Assembly: GCA_041725875.1 (NCBI GenBank) | Contig: JBGRQB010000119.1 | Coordinates: 1-13,881, forward strand | Source of the DNA: JBGRQB01 sp041725875 | Lineage (GTDB): Bacteria > Bacteroidota > Ignavibacteria > Ignavibacteriales > Melioribacteraceae | DNA length: 13,881 nt | Direction of reading: 5' to 3' | Shown: positions 8,100 to 13,881 of the stretch, one piece after another | Layout of the letters: the number at the start of each line of letters is the position of its first letter | Position numbering within the stretch: the first letter of the stretch is position 1 | Made by a program: the position numbers and the translations under genes | The notes under the pieces: generated by a model | Told to the model about the DNA's origin: nothing | Seen by the model: the letters and a program-made list of their open reading frames with translations, nothing else | Database searches by the model: none

Positions 8100-8984
8100 T
8101 TAAATTCCCGTTTCATACGGATTAAAAATAATTAACTCATCATTCAAATCAACTTTTTTATTCAACTCTTCCAGAAAAACCTTTTTTGTAACATCTTTAA
8201 GATTAACTATAAAATGTTTCAGGAAATACTCTTTTTTATAGTAAAGATTATATCTCCCGAAAAAGTTTTTCAATTCAAGAAATGACATAAAAACAGAACT
8301 TAAATCATTAACAAGAATGTTCTTTGTTCCCTCAGGAATCAGTTGCAGAGCTTGTTTATTTAGTAGTCCGTCTGTTGTGTAACATTCTTCCGCCTGATCC
8401 TTTTGCTGTAATGTTTTAACAGTTGATAAAAGATATACCTGACTCGCTTTTTCAATAACTCTTGAAAGATTTTGAGGAGTTACCGAAAGCACATAAACAA
8501 ATTCGGAACCTTCTGCTGTTGTAACCTGCGAAAGGCGATCAACAGCTCCGTCAACAAATATTGTTTTTATTCCAAACTCTTCTCTTAATCTGGAAATTAA
8601 ATTTTCCAGCTGTGAGTTTGTTTCTGGCCCGACAAGCTCAATATATCCGGGTCGTAAAACTTTTACCAGCACAAGATAACCAAGCTGAGTTTTAATATTC
8701 AGCACCTCGTGAATTTCGAGCAGTGCATCACTTAATCTCAGAGCAGATTCCGTTGTGATTATATAAGCACCTGTTTCAGCATATATTTTCGGTTTGGGCA
8801 TACCTGTAAGTACGTCACTCCCTTCACCGTCAATGCCAATGCTCAGGTAAATATAATCAGTAACGGAACCTGCAATGTTTCTTAAAACATAATTCAGGAA
8901 AGTTGTCTTTCCCGCGTGCTTGTCGGAACCAACTATAAAAGTTGTTTCTCCTTCAAACGACTCTATGTTTAATTCTTTATTCAA
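8100..8984 (-). CDS. kamB: P-loop protein of lysine fermentation clusters, function unknown
   Basis: The product has 294 residues. The clearest motif is an N-terminal P-loop, GSDKHAGKT at 19-27, followed by YIYLSIGIDGEGSD (45-57) and a hydrophobic strand ending in aspartate, TIFVDGAVDR (141-150), which could supply a Walker B acid. No signal peptide or membrane segment is seen, so it should be cytosolic. The only sensible start is TTG at 8984, three bases after the kamA stop; the next in-frame ATG is past residue 60 and would remove the P-loop. It is followed directly by kamC. A protein of this type sits next to the MutS-like gene in other lysine clusters, sometimes called kamB. I infer a partner NTPase of KamC serving the B12 mutase; no function can be read from sequence alone. 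Confidence 0.8.
   Translation of the reverse strand: MNKELNIESFEGETTFIVGSDKHAGKTTFLNYVLRNIAGSVTDYIYLSIGIDGEGSDVLTGMPKPKIYAETGAYIITTESALRLSDALLEIHEVLNIKTQLGYLVLVKVLRPGYIELVGPETNSQLENLISRLREEFGIKTIFVDGAVDRLSQVTTAEGSEFVYVLSVTPQNLSRVIEKASQVYLLSTVKTLQQKDQAEECYTTDGLLNKQALQLIPEGTKNILVNDLSSVFMSFLELKNFFGRYNLYYKKEYFLKHFIVNLKDVTKKVFLEELNKKVDLNDELIIFNPYETGI
8106..8109 (-). promoter_or_regulatory. Ribosome-binding site choosing the kamC start
   Basis: GGGA on the minus strand lies seven bases before ATG 8098 and overlaps the last codons of kamB. The earlier in-frame ATG at 8116 has no such site. This supports a start immediately after the kamB stop (TAA, one base, ATG) and close translational coupling. 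Confidence 0.5.
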
Positions 8985-8987
8985 ATA

Positions 8988-10244
8988 TTATCTCTTGCGT
9001 CTCTGAAGATTCTCAGGTTCAAGATATAATTTTTCGCCGTTAAGTAGTTTGGCAACACCATCCAATGGTTTATATTTATCGTCGTTGCAATATTCGCAGT
9101 TACAATCCGAAACTACTGTCTCAGGCTGAGTATAAGTTGTAATAACACCTTCGTAGTTTCTTAGTACAAATCTTCTGTCAGATTGCGATAGCAAATAGTT
9201 AGGCATCATTGGTATTTTACCGCCGCCGCCGGGAGCATCAACAACAAATGTAGGAACTGCCATACCTGTTGTATGACCGCGAAGGTTTTCTATAATCTCC
9301 ATACCTTTTGTAACAGAAGTTCTGAAGTGTGAAATACCTTTTGAAAGGTCGCACTGGTAAATGTAGTAAGGACGAACACGCATCATCAATAATTCGTGCA
9401 TAAGTTTTTTCATAATGTTCGGACAATCATTAATTCCTCTTAAAAGAACTGTCTGATTACCCAGCGGAATACCTGCATCGGCAAGTTTAGCACAGGCTGC
9501 TCTTGCTTCTTCGGTAACTTCATCAGGATGATTGAAATGTGTATTCAAAAATATCGGATGATATTTTTTCAACATATTACAAAGTTTATCAGTAATTCTC
9601 TGCGGACAAACAACAGGCATTCTTGATCCTATTCTTATCATCTGCACGTGAGGGATTGCTCTTAATTTTGAAATTACATATTCAAGCTGGTCATCACCAA
9701 GTGTAAGAGGGTCACCGCCCGAAATAAGTACGTCACGAACTTCAGGATGTGTTTCAATATACTCAATACAATTATCAACCTGTGATCTTGAAAGATGAGA
9801 ATCCTGATCACCAACAACTCTTCTTCTTGTACAGTGACGGCAATACATTGAACATACGTGAGTTACCAAAAGCAAAACTCTGTCAGGATAACGATGAGTT
9901 AATCCGGGAACAGGGGAGTCAACATCTTCGTGAAGAGGATCATCAATATCAAATGCATCATCTTTCATCTCTTCAGGAGAAGGAACTGCCTGAAGTCTTA
10001 CACTACAGTTTTTATTTGTTTTACTCATCAAAGCTGCGTAGTAAGGAGTTATACCCATTTTGAATTTTTCCAGACAGGTATTTACTTCCTCTTCTTCACC
10101 AGATTCCATATTCATTACCTTTTTAAGAGTAGGTACATCACGGATAACATTTTTCATCTGCCATTCCCACATGTTCCATTTCTCTTCAGGTACATCTTTA
10201 TAAAGTTCTATATCTTTATATTCTACGCTTTTATATTCTCTCAT
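8988..10244 (-). CDS. kamA: L-lysine 2,3-aminomutase (radical SAM, PLP)
   Basis: This enzyme converts L-lysine to L-beta-lysine, the first step of the pathway. The product has 418 residues, the size of clostridial KamA and much longer than EpmB-type paralogues. The radical SAM cluster motif is Cys131, Cys135, Cys138 (CSMYCRHC). The PLP lysine is Lys343 in GGGGKIP. Zinc ligands Cys274 and Cys381/Cys383/Cys386 match the Clostridium subterminale enzyme with a constant offset of +6, as do the substrate-binding aspartates Asp299 and Asp336. Those two aspartates favour lysine over glutamate as substrate. The gene begins 16 bases after kdd, with AAGGA overlapping the kdd end. It is followed by kamB after three bases. 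Identity is secure. Confidence 0.98.
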   Translation of the reverse strand: MREYKSVEYKDIELYKDVPEEKWNMWEWQMKNVIRDVPTLKKVMNMESGEEEEVNTCLEKFKMGITPYYAALMSKTNKNCSVRLQAVPSPEEMKDDAFDIDDPLHEDVDSPVPGLTHRYPDRVLLLVTHVCSMYCRHCTRRRVVGDQDSHLSRSQVDNCIEYIETHPEVRDVLISGGDPLTLGDDQLEYVISKLRAIPHVQMIRIGSRMPVVCPQRITDKLCNMLKKYHPIFLNTHFNHPDEVTEEARAACAKLADAGIPLGNQTVLLRGINDCPNIMKKLMHELLMMRVRPYYIYQCDLSKGISHFRTSVTKGMEIIENLRGHTTGMAVPTFVVDAPGGGGKIPMMPNYLLSQSDRRFVLRNYEGVITTYTQPETVVSDCNCEYCNDDKYKPLDGVAKLLNGEKLYLEPENLQRRKR

Positions 10245-10260
10245 TTTACTCGTTTCCTTT

Positions 10261-11304
10261 TTAGCAATACAATTTTTCGTAAAGTTCTTTTATAACAGGT
10301 GATTCTTTAAGGATGTTTAATGCAATCTCATCGTGATTTTTTGCATATCCGTTGCCAACAAGCATATTAACATCTTTTTTAACACCTTCGGCACCAAGTG
10401 CAGCTTTGGTAAATGATGTTGCCATACTAAAGAAGTATACGGTTCCTTCATCTTTTGTCATAAGTATTGAAGCCATTTCAGTATTAGGAAGATTTACACA
10501 GTTAATTACAACATCTGCAAATTTTCCGTCTGTACTCTTTTTAACTGCTTCGTAACATTCAACTGCGTTCTGTGCATCAAGCTGAATAACTTCATCGCAG
10601 AATCCTAAATCTGCAATTCTTTTGCACGCTTCATCTGAGTATTCAATACCAATAACTTTTCCGTTAGGACCGGCAATTTTCTGAGCTTCATAAGCACATA
10701 AAATTCCCGATTTACCACCGGCTCCGATAATTACAACAGTATCATCCTGTTTTACAAGTCTTTGAGTCTGGGCAGGAGCACCGCAAACATCAAGTATTGC
10801 AAGAGCAAGAGTTTCAGGCACATCTTCAGGAAGAATAGCATAAATACCGGTTTCAAAAAGTACTGCTTCACCTTTAACCTTTACCTGATCTCTTTCAACA
10901 AGCACTTCGTTCACTTCATCCAGTCTGAGAGGAGTAAGAGAAAGAGAAACAAGAGTTACAAGCTTATCGCCTACTTTAACTTTTGTGTCAAGTTTGCTGC
11001 CAACGTGTGTTACGGTTCCGATAAGAACACCGCCTGAACCTGTAACAGGATTGTGCATTTTACCTCTTGCTGAAACTATCTCTTTAATTCTTGCGGCAAT
11101 CTTATCTTTGTCGCCGCCGGCTTCGTTCTTAATTTGCGTAAAACTTGCGGAATCTACATTTAAAGTTTCCACTGATATCAGGATCTCGTTATCCCAGATC
11201 TTGCTGAAATCACTGCTAACTTTTTCAGCAGGCTGAGGGAATACTCCCTCAGGCTCTACAACTCTGTGAAGTCCGAAAGGACTCCCGTTCTGTAATTCGT
11301 TCAT
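10261..11304 (-). CDS. kdd: L-erythro-3,5-diaminohexanoate dehydrogenase
   Basis: This enzyme catalyses NAD-dependent oxidative deamination of 3,5-diaminohexanoate to 3-keto-5-aminohexanoate, releasing ammonia. The product has 347 residues. The N-terminal half resembles a medium-chain dehydrogenase-like fold, with the conserved HNPVTGSGG at 84-92. The dinucleotide loop is GAGGKSG (194-200), and the acidic residue Glu221 in GIEYSD, at the end of the second strand, suggests NAD rather than NADP. No structural zinc cysteine cluster is seen. It sits between the transporter (28 bases before it) and kamA (16 bases after). The ATG at 11304 has AAGGA ten bases upstream. The position beside kamA and kce, together with the sequence, makes the assignment firm. 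Confidence 0.93.
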   Translation of the reverse strand: MNELQNGSPFGLHRVVEPEGVFPQPAEKVSSDFSKIWDNEILISVETLNVDSASFTQIKNEAGGDKDKIAARIKEIVSARGKMHNPVTGSGGVLIGTVTHVGSKLDTKVKVGDKLVTLVSLSLTPLRLDEVNEVLVERDQVKVKGEAVLFETGIYAILPEDVPETLALAILDVCGAPAQTQRLVKQDDTVVIIGAGGKSGILCAYEAQKIAGPNGKVIGIEYSDEACKRIADLGFCDEVIQLDAQNAVECYEAVKKSTDGKFADVVINCVNLPNTEMASILMTKDEGTVYFFSMATSFTKAALGAEGVKKDVNMLVGNGYAKNHDEIALNILKESPVIKELYEKLYC

Positions 11305-11332
11305 TTATTCCAATTCCTTACGTTTAAAAATT

Positions 11333-12226
11333 CTAAGTTCCGGCTAATTTAGTTCGCTGTGTCTCAATCACCGGTATAAACGCAACACTTACCAATACCA
11401 TTGCACAACCTATCATTGCCGTAAGGGATAAAACTTCACTAAAGAAAAGATATCCGAAAATTGAGGCAAAAACAGCTTCGGCCAGGAATATAAGACTCAC
11501 AATATGTGCAGGAATATCTTTCTGCACAATTACCTGAATACCAAAGGCAATAAGTGACGAGAACACACTTAGGATAATAAATCCTGTTATCGGAGATGCC
11601 TGACCAATTTCAGAAAACTGTACAAGCGGAGTAAGTGAAGGAATATCCTCACCAATCAATCCTGCTGCCAGACTCAATATACCTGTGAAAAATATCTGCA
11701 TTAAATTCAACTCAATTAAAGAATCAAACTTGTCGGTATATTTATCAAGCAGAAGTATATGTCCGGAGAAAAATATTGCGCTTATAAGTGTCAGCAAATC
11801 TCCATAATTAAAGTTATTCAAATCCATATCGCATAAAAGAAAGATTCCGATAAGGGCAACAAAAACAAGCGCCCAATAAGCTTTGCGATATTTTCTTGAA
11901 TAAATAACCATAGCTATAATAGGAGTAAATATTGCATAAAATGTTGTAATAAAACCACTCTTTGCAAGTGTAGTGTAATTTAACCCGAATGTTTGAGTTA
12001 AAATTCCTGAAAAGAGTGCAAGTGAACATAATATTGGTCCGATAAACTCCTTAGGTTCTTTTTTAAATGATTTCATCTTTATCAAAATCGGTAAACATAA
12101 TAATCCGGCAATCGTAAATCTGATTGCGTTTGACCATAGCGGGGAATAATCTGTAAGAGTGAATTTTGTTCCGGCAAATCCGGCTCCCCAAATAATCGTG
12201 GCTAAAACTAATAACAGTAACTTCAT
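11333..12226 (-). CDS. EamA/DMT-superfamily membrane transporter, possible lysine or intermediate carrier
   Basis: This integral membrane protein of about 297 residues is made of two tandem EamA repeats (about residues 5-135 and 145-290), giving ten predicted transmembrane helices. The first repeat has LNYTTLAKSGFITTFY and the second ends with FLAEAVFASIFGYLFF, both typical of the DMT family. I prefer ATG 12226, since the polypeptide then begins with the usual short MKLLLL lead into helix 1; a TTG nine bases upstream (12235) is the alternative. Neither has a strong ribosome site. It lies 32 bases after kce and 28 before kdd, so it is very probably co-transcribed. Family members move amino acids, nucleotides or sugars, often outward. 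Lysine uptake, product or ammonium-compound export, or relief of toxic intermediates are all possible; context alone suggests a link to lysine. Confidence 0.92.
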   Translation of the reverse strand: MKLLLLVLATIIWGAGFAGTKFTLTDYSPLWSNAIRFTIAGLLCLPILIKMKSFKKEPKEFIGPILCSLALFSGILTQTFGLNYTTLAKSGFITTFYAIFTPIIAMVIYSRKYRKAYWALVFVALIGIFLLCDMDLNNFNYGDLLTLISAIFFSGHILLLDKYTDKFDSLIELNLMQIFFTGILSLAAGLIGEDIPSLTPLVQFSEIGQASPITGFIILSVFSSLIAFGIQVIVQKDIPAHIVSLIFLAEAVFASIFGYLFFSEVLSLTAMIGCAMVLVSVAFIPVIETQRTKLAGT

Positions 12227-12258
12227 TATCTTCAACTTTCATAACTAAATTTGTAAAT

Positions 12259-13077
12259 CTATTTTCTTAATTTGAATAATTCTCTGACATCGTCAGGAGT
12301 AGCGAGTTCAAGTCCGCCTTCTTTTGCAATTCTTGCAGCACGCTCAACAAGCTGGGCATTGCTTTCAGCCAAAACGCCTCTTGAGAAATAAACATTATCC
12401 TCAAATCCTACACGGATGAAAAGTCCCATAGCAGTAGCAGTAAGGTTTGACTGCAATGATGCGCGTCCGCCAACACCAATTACCGTACAGTAAGCACCTT
12501 CAGGTAAACGGCGTACAAAGAAATCTAAAGTTTCAGTATCATATTTAACAGCAGCAGGTACGTTAAGTACTAATCCGTAATGGAAAGGTGGTTCAACAAG
12601 ACCCTCTTTAATCAAAATTTTTGAAGCATCAATATGAGAAACATCAAAACACTCAAGAGTAGGGCGTACACCTTTTTCTTTCATTTTTGTTGCAGCTTCT
12701 TTCATCATAGGAAGTGTGTTAATGATGTAATCATCACCAAAGTTGCAGGTACCGCAGTCAAGTGAAGCCATTTCAGGTTCAAGCTCTAACGGCTGTAATC
12801 TTTCTTCAAGAGACATACCAACAGCACCGCCGGTTGTAACTTCAATAACTATGTCGCATTTTTCTCTTATAAGCTTAATAGCTTTTTTGAAAACCTCAAC
12901 ATCCTGAGTAGGATTGCCGTCTTCATCTCTTACGTGAAGGTGAAGAATAGATGCACCTGCTTTATAAGCATCATAAGCACCCTGAGCTATCTCTTCAGGT
13001 GTAACAGGTAAATTCGGATTATGTTCTTTTGTTGTTTCCGCGCCGGTAATGGCACAGGTAATAACCATCTTGTTCAT
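12259..13077 (-). CDS. kce: 3-keto-5-aminohexanoate cleavage enzyme
   Basis: This is a zinc-dependent BKACE-family (DUF849) enzyme that condenses 3-keto-5-aminohexanoate with acetyl-CoA to give 3-aminobutyryl-CoA and acetoacetate. The product has 272 residues, the usual size. Metal ligands are visible as His46 and His48 in LHLHVRD and Glu226 in RVGFEDN, corresponding to His46, His48 and Glu230 of the Cloacamonas acidaminovorans Kce; Glu14 in ITGAET is also kept. The C-terminal block GVLAESNAQL matches the same enzyme closely. The ATG at 13077 has AGGAG five to six bases upstream. It is the first enzyme gene after the regulator, 44 bases downstream, with no terminator visible between them. The other BKACE specificities are unlikely given the complete lysine gene set. 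Confidence 0.95.
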   Translation of the reverse strand: MNKMVITCAITGAETTKEHNPNLPVTPEEIAQGAYDAYKAGASILHLHVRDEDGNPTQDVEVFKKAIKLIREKCDIVIEVTTGGAVGMSLEERLQPLELEPEMASLDCGTCNFGDDYIINTLPMMKEAATKMKEKGVRPTLECFDVSHIDASKILIKEGLVEPPFHYGLVLNVPAAVKYDTETLDFFVRRLPEGAYCTVIGVGGRASLQSNLTATAMGLFIRVGFEDNVYFSRGVLAESNAQLVERAARIAKEGGLELATPDDVRELFKLRK

Positions 13078-13121
13078 AACTGCTCCTATTAGTTAAACAG
13101 ATTAGAAATAATCATTTTATA

Positions 13122-13568
13122 TTAAATTTTAACGGATAATTCTTCTTTAATAGATTTTAACACAAGTGTGGTAATGGAATCCACAACCCCGGGAATTGCT
13201 CCCAGTTTTACAAGAAATTTTGCCTGATCGTCAGTATCCTTTACATTAACCTTACACAAATAAGAATACTCACCGGCCATACATAAAACCTCCTGTACTT
13301 CATCAATTTTTGCAAGCTGATCGCCGAGTCCCATAGAACCAACATTTTCATCTGTTTTTATCAAAACAATAGTCTTAAGATTTAACCCGAGAGTCTTGGA
13401 ATTGATTCTGGTTTCATAACCCTCAATAATTCCTTTTTTCTCAAGTTTCCTGATTCTTTCCAGCACAGCGGAAGGGGCTTTTTCAATTCTTTTGGCAATC
13501 TCAGCATTAGAAATTCTGGCATTGTCTCTCAAAAGATTAAGTATTTGCTTATCGATTTCGTCAATCAT
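13122..13568 (-). CDS. Lrp/AsnC-family transcriptional regulator
   Basis: The product is a 148-residue protein of standard Lrp length. The N-terminal winged helix-turn-helix spans about residues 3-50 (IDKQILNLL, then AEIAKRI and recognition helix SAVLERIRKLEKKGII). A linker beta strand leads to the RAM effector-binding domain (about 65-140), which includes AGEYSYLCKVNV. It is the first gene of the operon, with AAGGA (13577-13581) eight bases before the ATG. Lrp proteins usually autoregulate and sense amino acids, so lysine is the obvious candidate effector, but nothing in the sequence proves that. The repeats upstream (13589-13659) are candidate binding sites. Whether it activates or represses is unknown. 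Confidence 0.94.
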   Translation of the reverse strand: MIDEIDKQILNLLRDNARISNAEIAKRIEKAPSAVLERIRKLEKKGIIEGYETRINSKTLGLNLKTIVLIKTDENVGSMGLGDQLAKIDEVQEVLCMAGEYSYLCKVNVKDTDDQAKFLVKLGAIPGVVDSITTLVLKSIKEELSVKI

Positions 13569-13588
13569 AAAAAAAATCCTTATATAAT

Positions 13589-13601
13589 AGATTTTTATTC
13601 T
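13589..13601. repeat. 13-base direct repeat, copy 1 (candidate Lrp operator)
   Basis: AGATTTTTATTCT is identical to copy 2, which begins 31 bases away, about three helical turns. It lies 21 bases upstream of the regulator start codon. Spacing on one DNA face and AT-rich sequence with AGA/TCT ends suit an Lrp octamer, but this is inference. Confidence 0.5.
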
Positions 13602-13619
13602 GCAAAACCTAAATATAAG

Positions 13620-13632
13620 AGATTTTTATTCT
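13620..13632. repeat. 13-base direct repeat, copy 2 (candidate Lrp operator)
   Basis: This is an exact second copy of AGATTTTTATTCT, 52 bases upstream of the regulator ATG. The last nine bases (13624-13632) also form an inverted pair with 13651-13659 (AGAATAAAA), giving a third, oppositely oriented partial site with a centre-to-centre distance of 27 bases. Confidence 0.5.
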
Positions 13633-13680
13633 TTTTAAAGCACAAAAAAGAGAATAAAAGTAGAATATCTTATTTTTTTA

Positions 13681-13881
13681 ATGAATTTTATAAAAACCAC
13701 CATTCCTGTTAAGACAGCATCTAAATAACCCGCAGTTTTTAACAAAAAACACCCCATATTATCTGCTGTTGAGGGGGTTGTTATGCCATACCGGTTATGT
13801 GTACTATGTCATCCCGAATATTATGAGAAAGTCAAATAAATATACAGGGATTAATCGAGTTGTAGTTATCAATAAAAGGTT
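13681..13881. other. Intergenic stretch without a supported gene
   Basis: Apart from the possible terminator, I see nothing firm here. On the minus strand two frames are open at the right edge, one to a TAG at 13804-13806 (about 25 codons) and one for about 15 codons; either could be the tail of a leftward neighbour, but neither translation is recognisable. On the plus strand only very short frames occur. Confidence 0.5.
13744..13782 (-). terminator. Possible rho-independent terminator of a gene to the right
   Basis: AACACCCC (13748-13755) pairs with GGGGTTGTT (13774-13782) as an eight-base-pair stem with one bulged T and an 18-base loop. Read leftward, it is followed by a run of six T (A-run at 13744-13749). 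That polarity would end a leftward transcript entering from beyond base 13881 and insulate the lysine operon. The loop is long and the stem imperfect, so the call is tentative. Confidence 0.35.

Larger units (their letters stand above)
13569..13680 (-). promoter_or_regulatory. AT-rich leader and probable promoter region of the lysine operon
   Basis: This stretch immediately upstream of the regulator gene is very AT-rich and must hold the operon promoter if the operon starts here. On the minus strand I see TATTAT and TATATT hexamers and a TAGGTTTTG resembling the Bacteroidota -7 element, but no pair of boxes at a convincing spacing, so I do not name a promoter. The Lrp-gene ribosome site is at 13577-13581. 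Repeats at 13589-13601, 13620-13632 and 13651-13659 lie within it. Confidence 0.45.

Noticed and set aside
8988..10244. KamA as EpmB (EF-P beta-lysylation) or glutamate 2,3-aminomutase
   Set aside because: The C-terminal zinc cysteines and the two substrate aspartates (299, 336) of lysine aminomutase are present, and the gene is in a full catabolic operon.
13681..13728. Short plus-strand frame starting ATG at 13681
   Set aside because: Only 15 codons, no ribosome site, no recognisable product.
13806..13830. GTCATCCCGAA, reminiscent of palindromic intergenic repeats in some Bacteroidota
   Set aside because: The complementary arm that would make it a palindromic element is absent, so it is probably coincidence.
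1..13881. CRISPR arrays, tRNA or rRNA genes, transposases, riboswitches
   Set aside because: None seen. No regularly spaced repeats, no tRNA-like clover leaf, no mobile-element genes; no lysine or cobalamin riboswitch core was recognised upstream of the operon.

Overview
The window is one leftward (minus-strand) lysine-degradation operon. A regulator gene lies at the right-hand, promoter-proximal end, and the last visible gene runs off the left edge. The DNA is AT-rich. Most genes have recognisable Shine-Dalgarno sites, and all gaps between genes are under 45 bases or are overlaps. The gene set suits an anaerobic amino-acid fermenter. The Kat/Kce combination recalls Cloacimonadota and other low-GC FCB-group bacteria, but no taxonomic marker is present, so this assignment is only a guess.

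Layout in transcription order: Lrp/AsnC regulator (13568-13122); kce, 3-keto-5-aminohexanoate cleavage enzyme (13077-12259); an EamA/DMT transporter (12226-11333); kdd, 3,5-diaminohexanoate dehydrogenase (11304-10261); kamA, lysine 2,3-aminomutase (10244-8988); kamB, a P-loop protein (8984-8100); kamC, a MutS-like ATPase (8098-6500); kamD and kamE, the two subunits of lysine 5,6-aminomutase (6503-4953 and 4928-4194); an acetoacetyl-CoA thiolase (4169-2988); a two-subunit glutaconate-type CoA-transferase (2973-1999 and 1955-1185); and a class III aminotransferase, probably kat (1161 to beyond base 1). Bases 13569-13881 hold no convincing gene. They contain an AT-rich upstream region with a 13-base direct repeat, an inverted partial copy of it, and a possible terminator for a gene further right.

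Together the genes describe the 3,5-diaminohexanoate route. KamA makes beta-lysine and KamDE makes 3,5-diaminohexanoate. Kdd oxidises and deaminates this to 3-keto-5-aminohexanoate. Kce uses acetyl-CoA to give 3-aminobutyryl-CoA plus acetoacetate. The usual Kal ammonia-lyase is not seen. Instead, the class III aminotransferase would convert 3-aminobutyryl-CoA to acetoacetyl-CoA, which the thiolase splits. The CoA-transferase would activate acetoacetate for the same thiolase. On paper this gives lysine + 4 H2O -> 3 acetate + 2 NH3 + 2 H2 equivalents, an oxidative outcome rather than the classical acetate plus butyrate.

Catalytic residues of KamA, KamD, KamE, Kce, the thiolase and the CoA-transferase are all in place by residue counting. 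The least understood parts are KamB/KamC, the embedded DMT transporter and the upstream repeat region.
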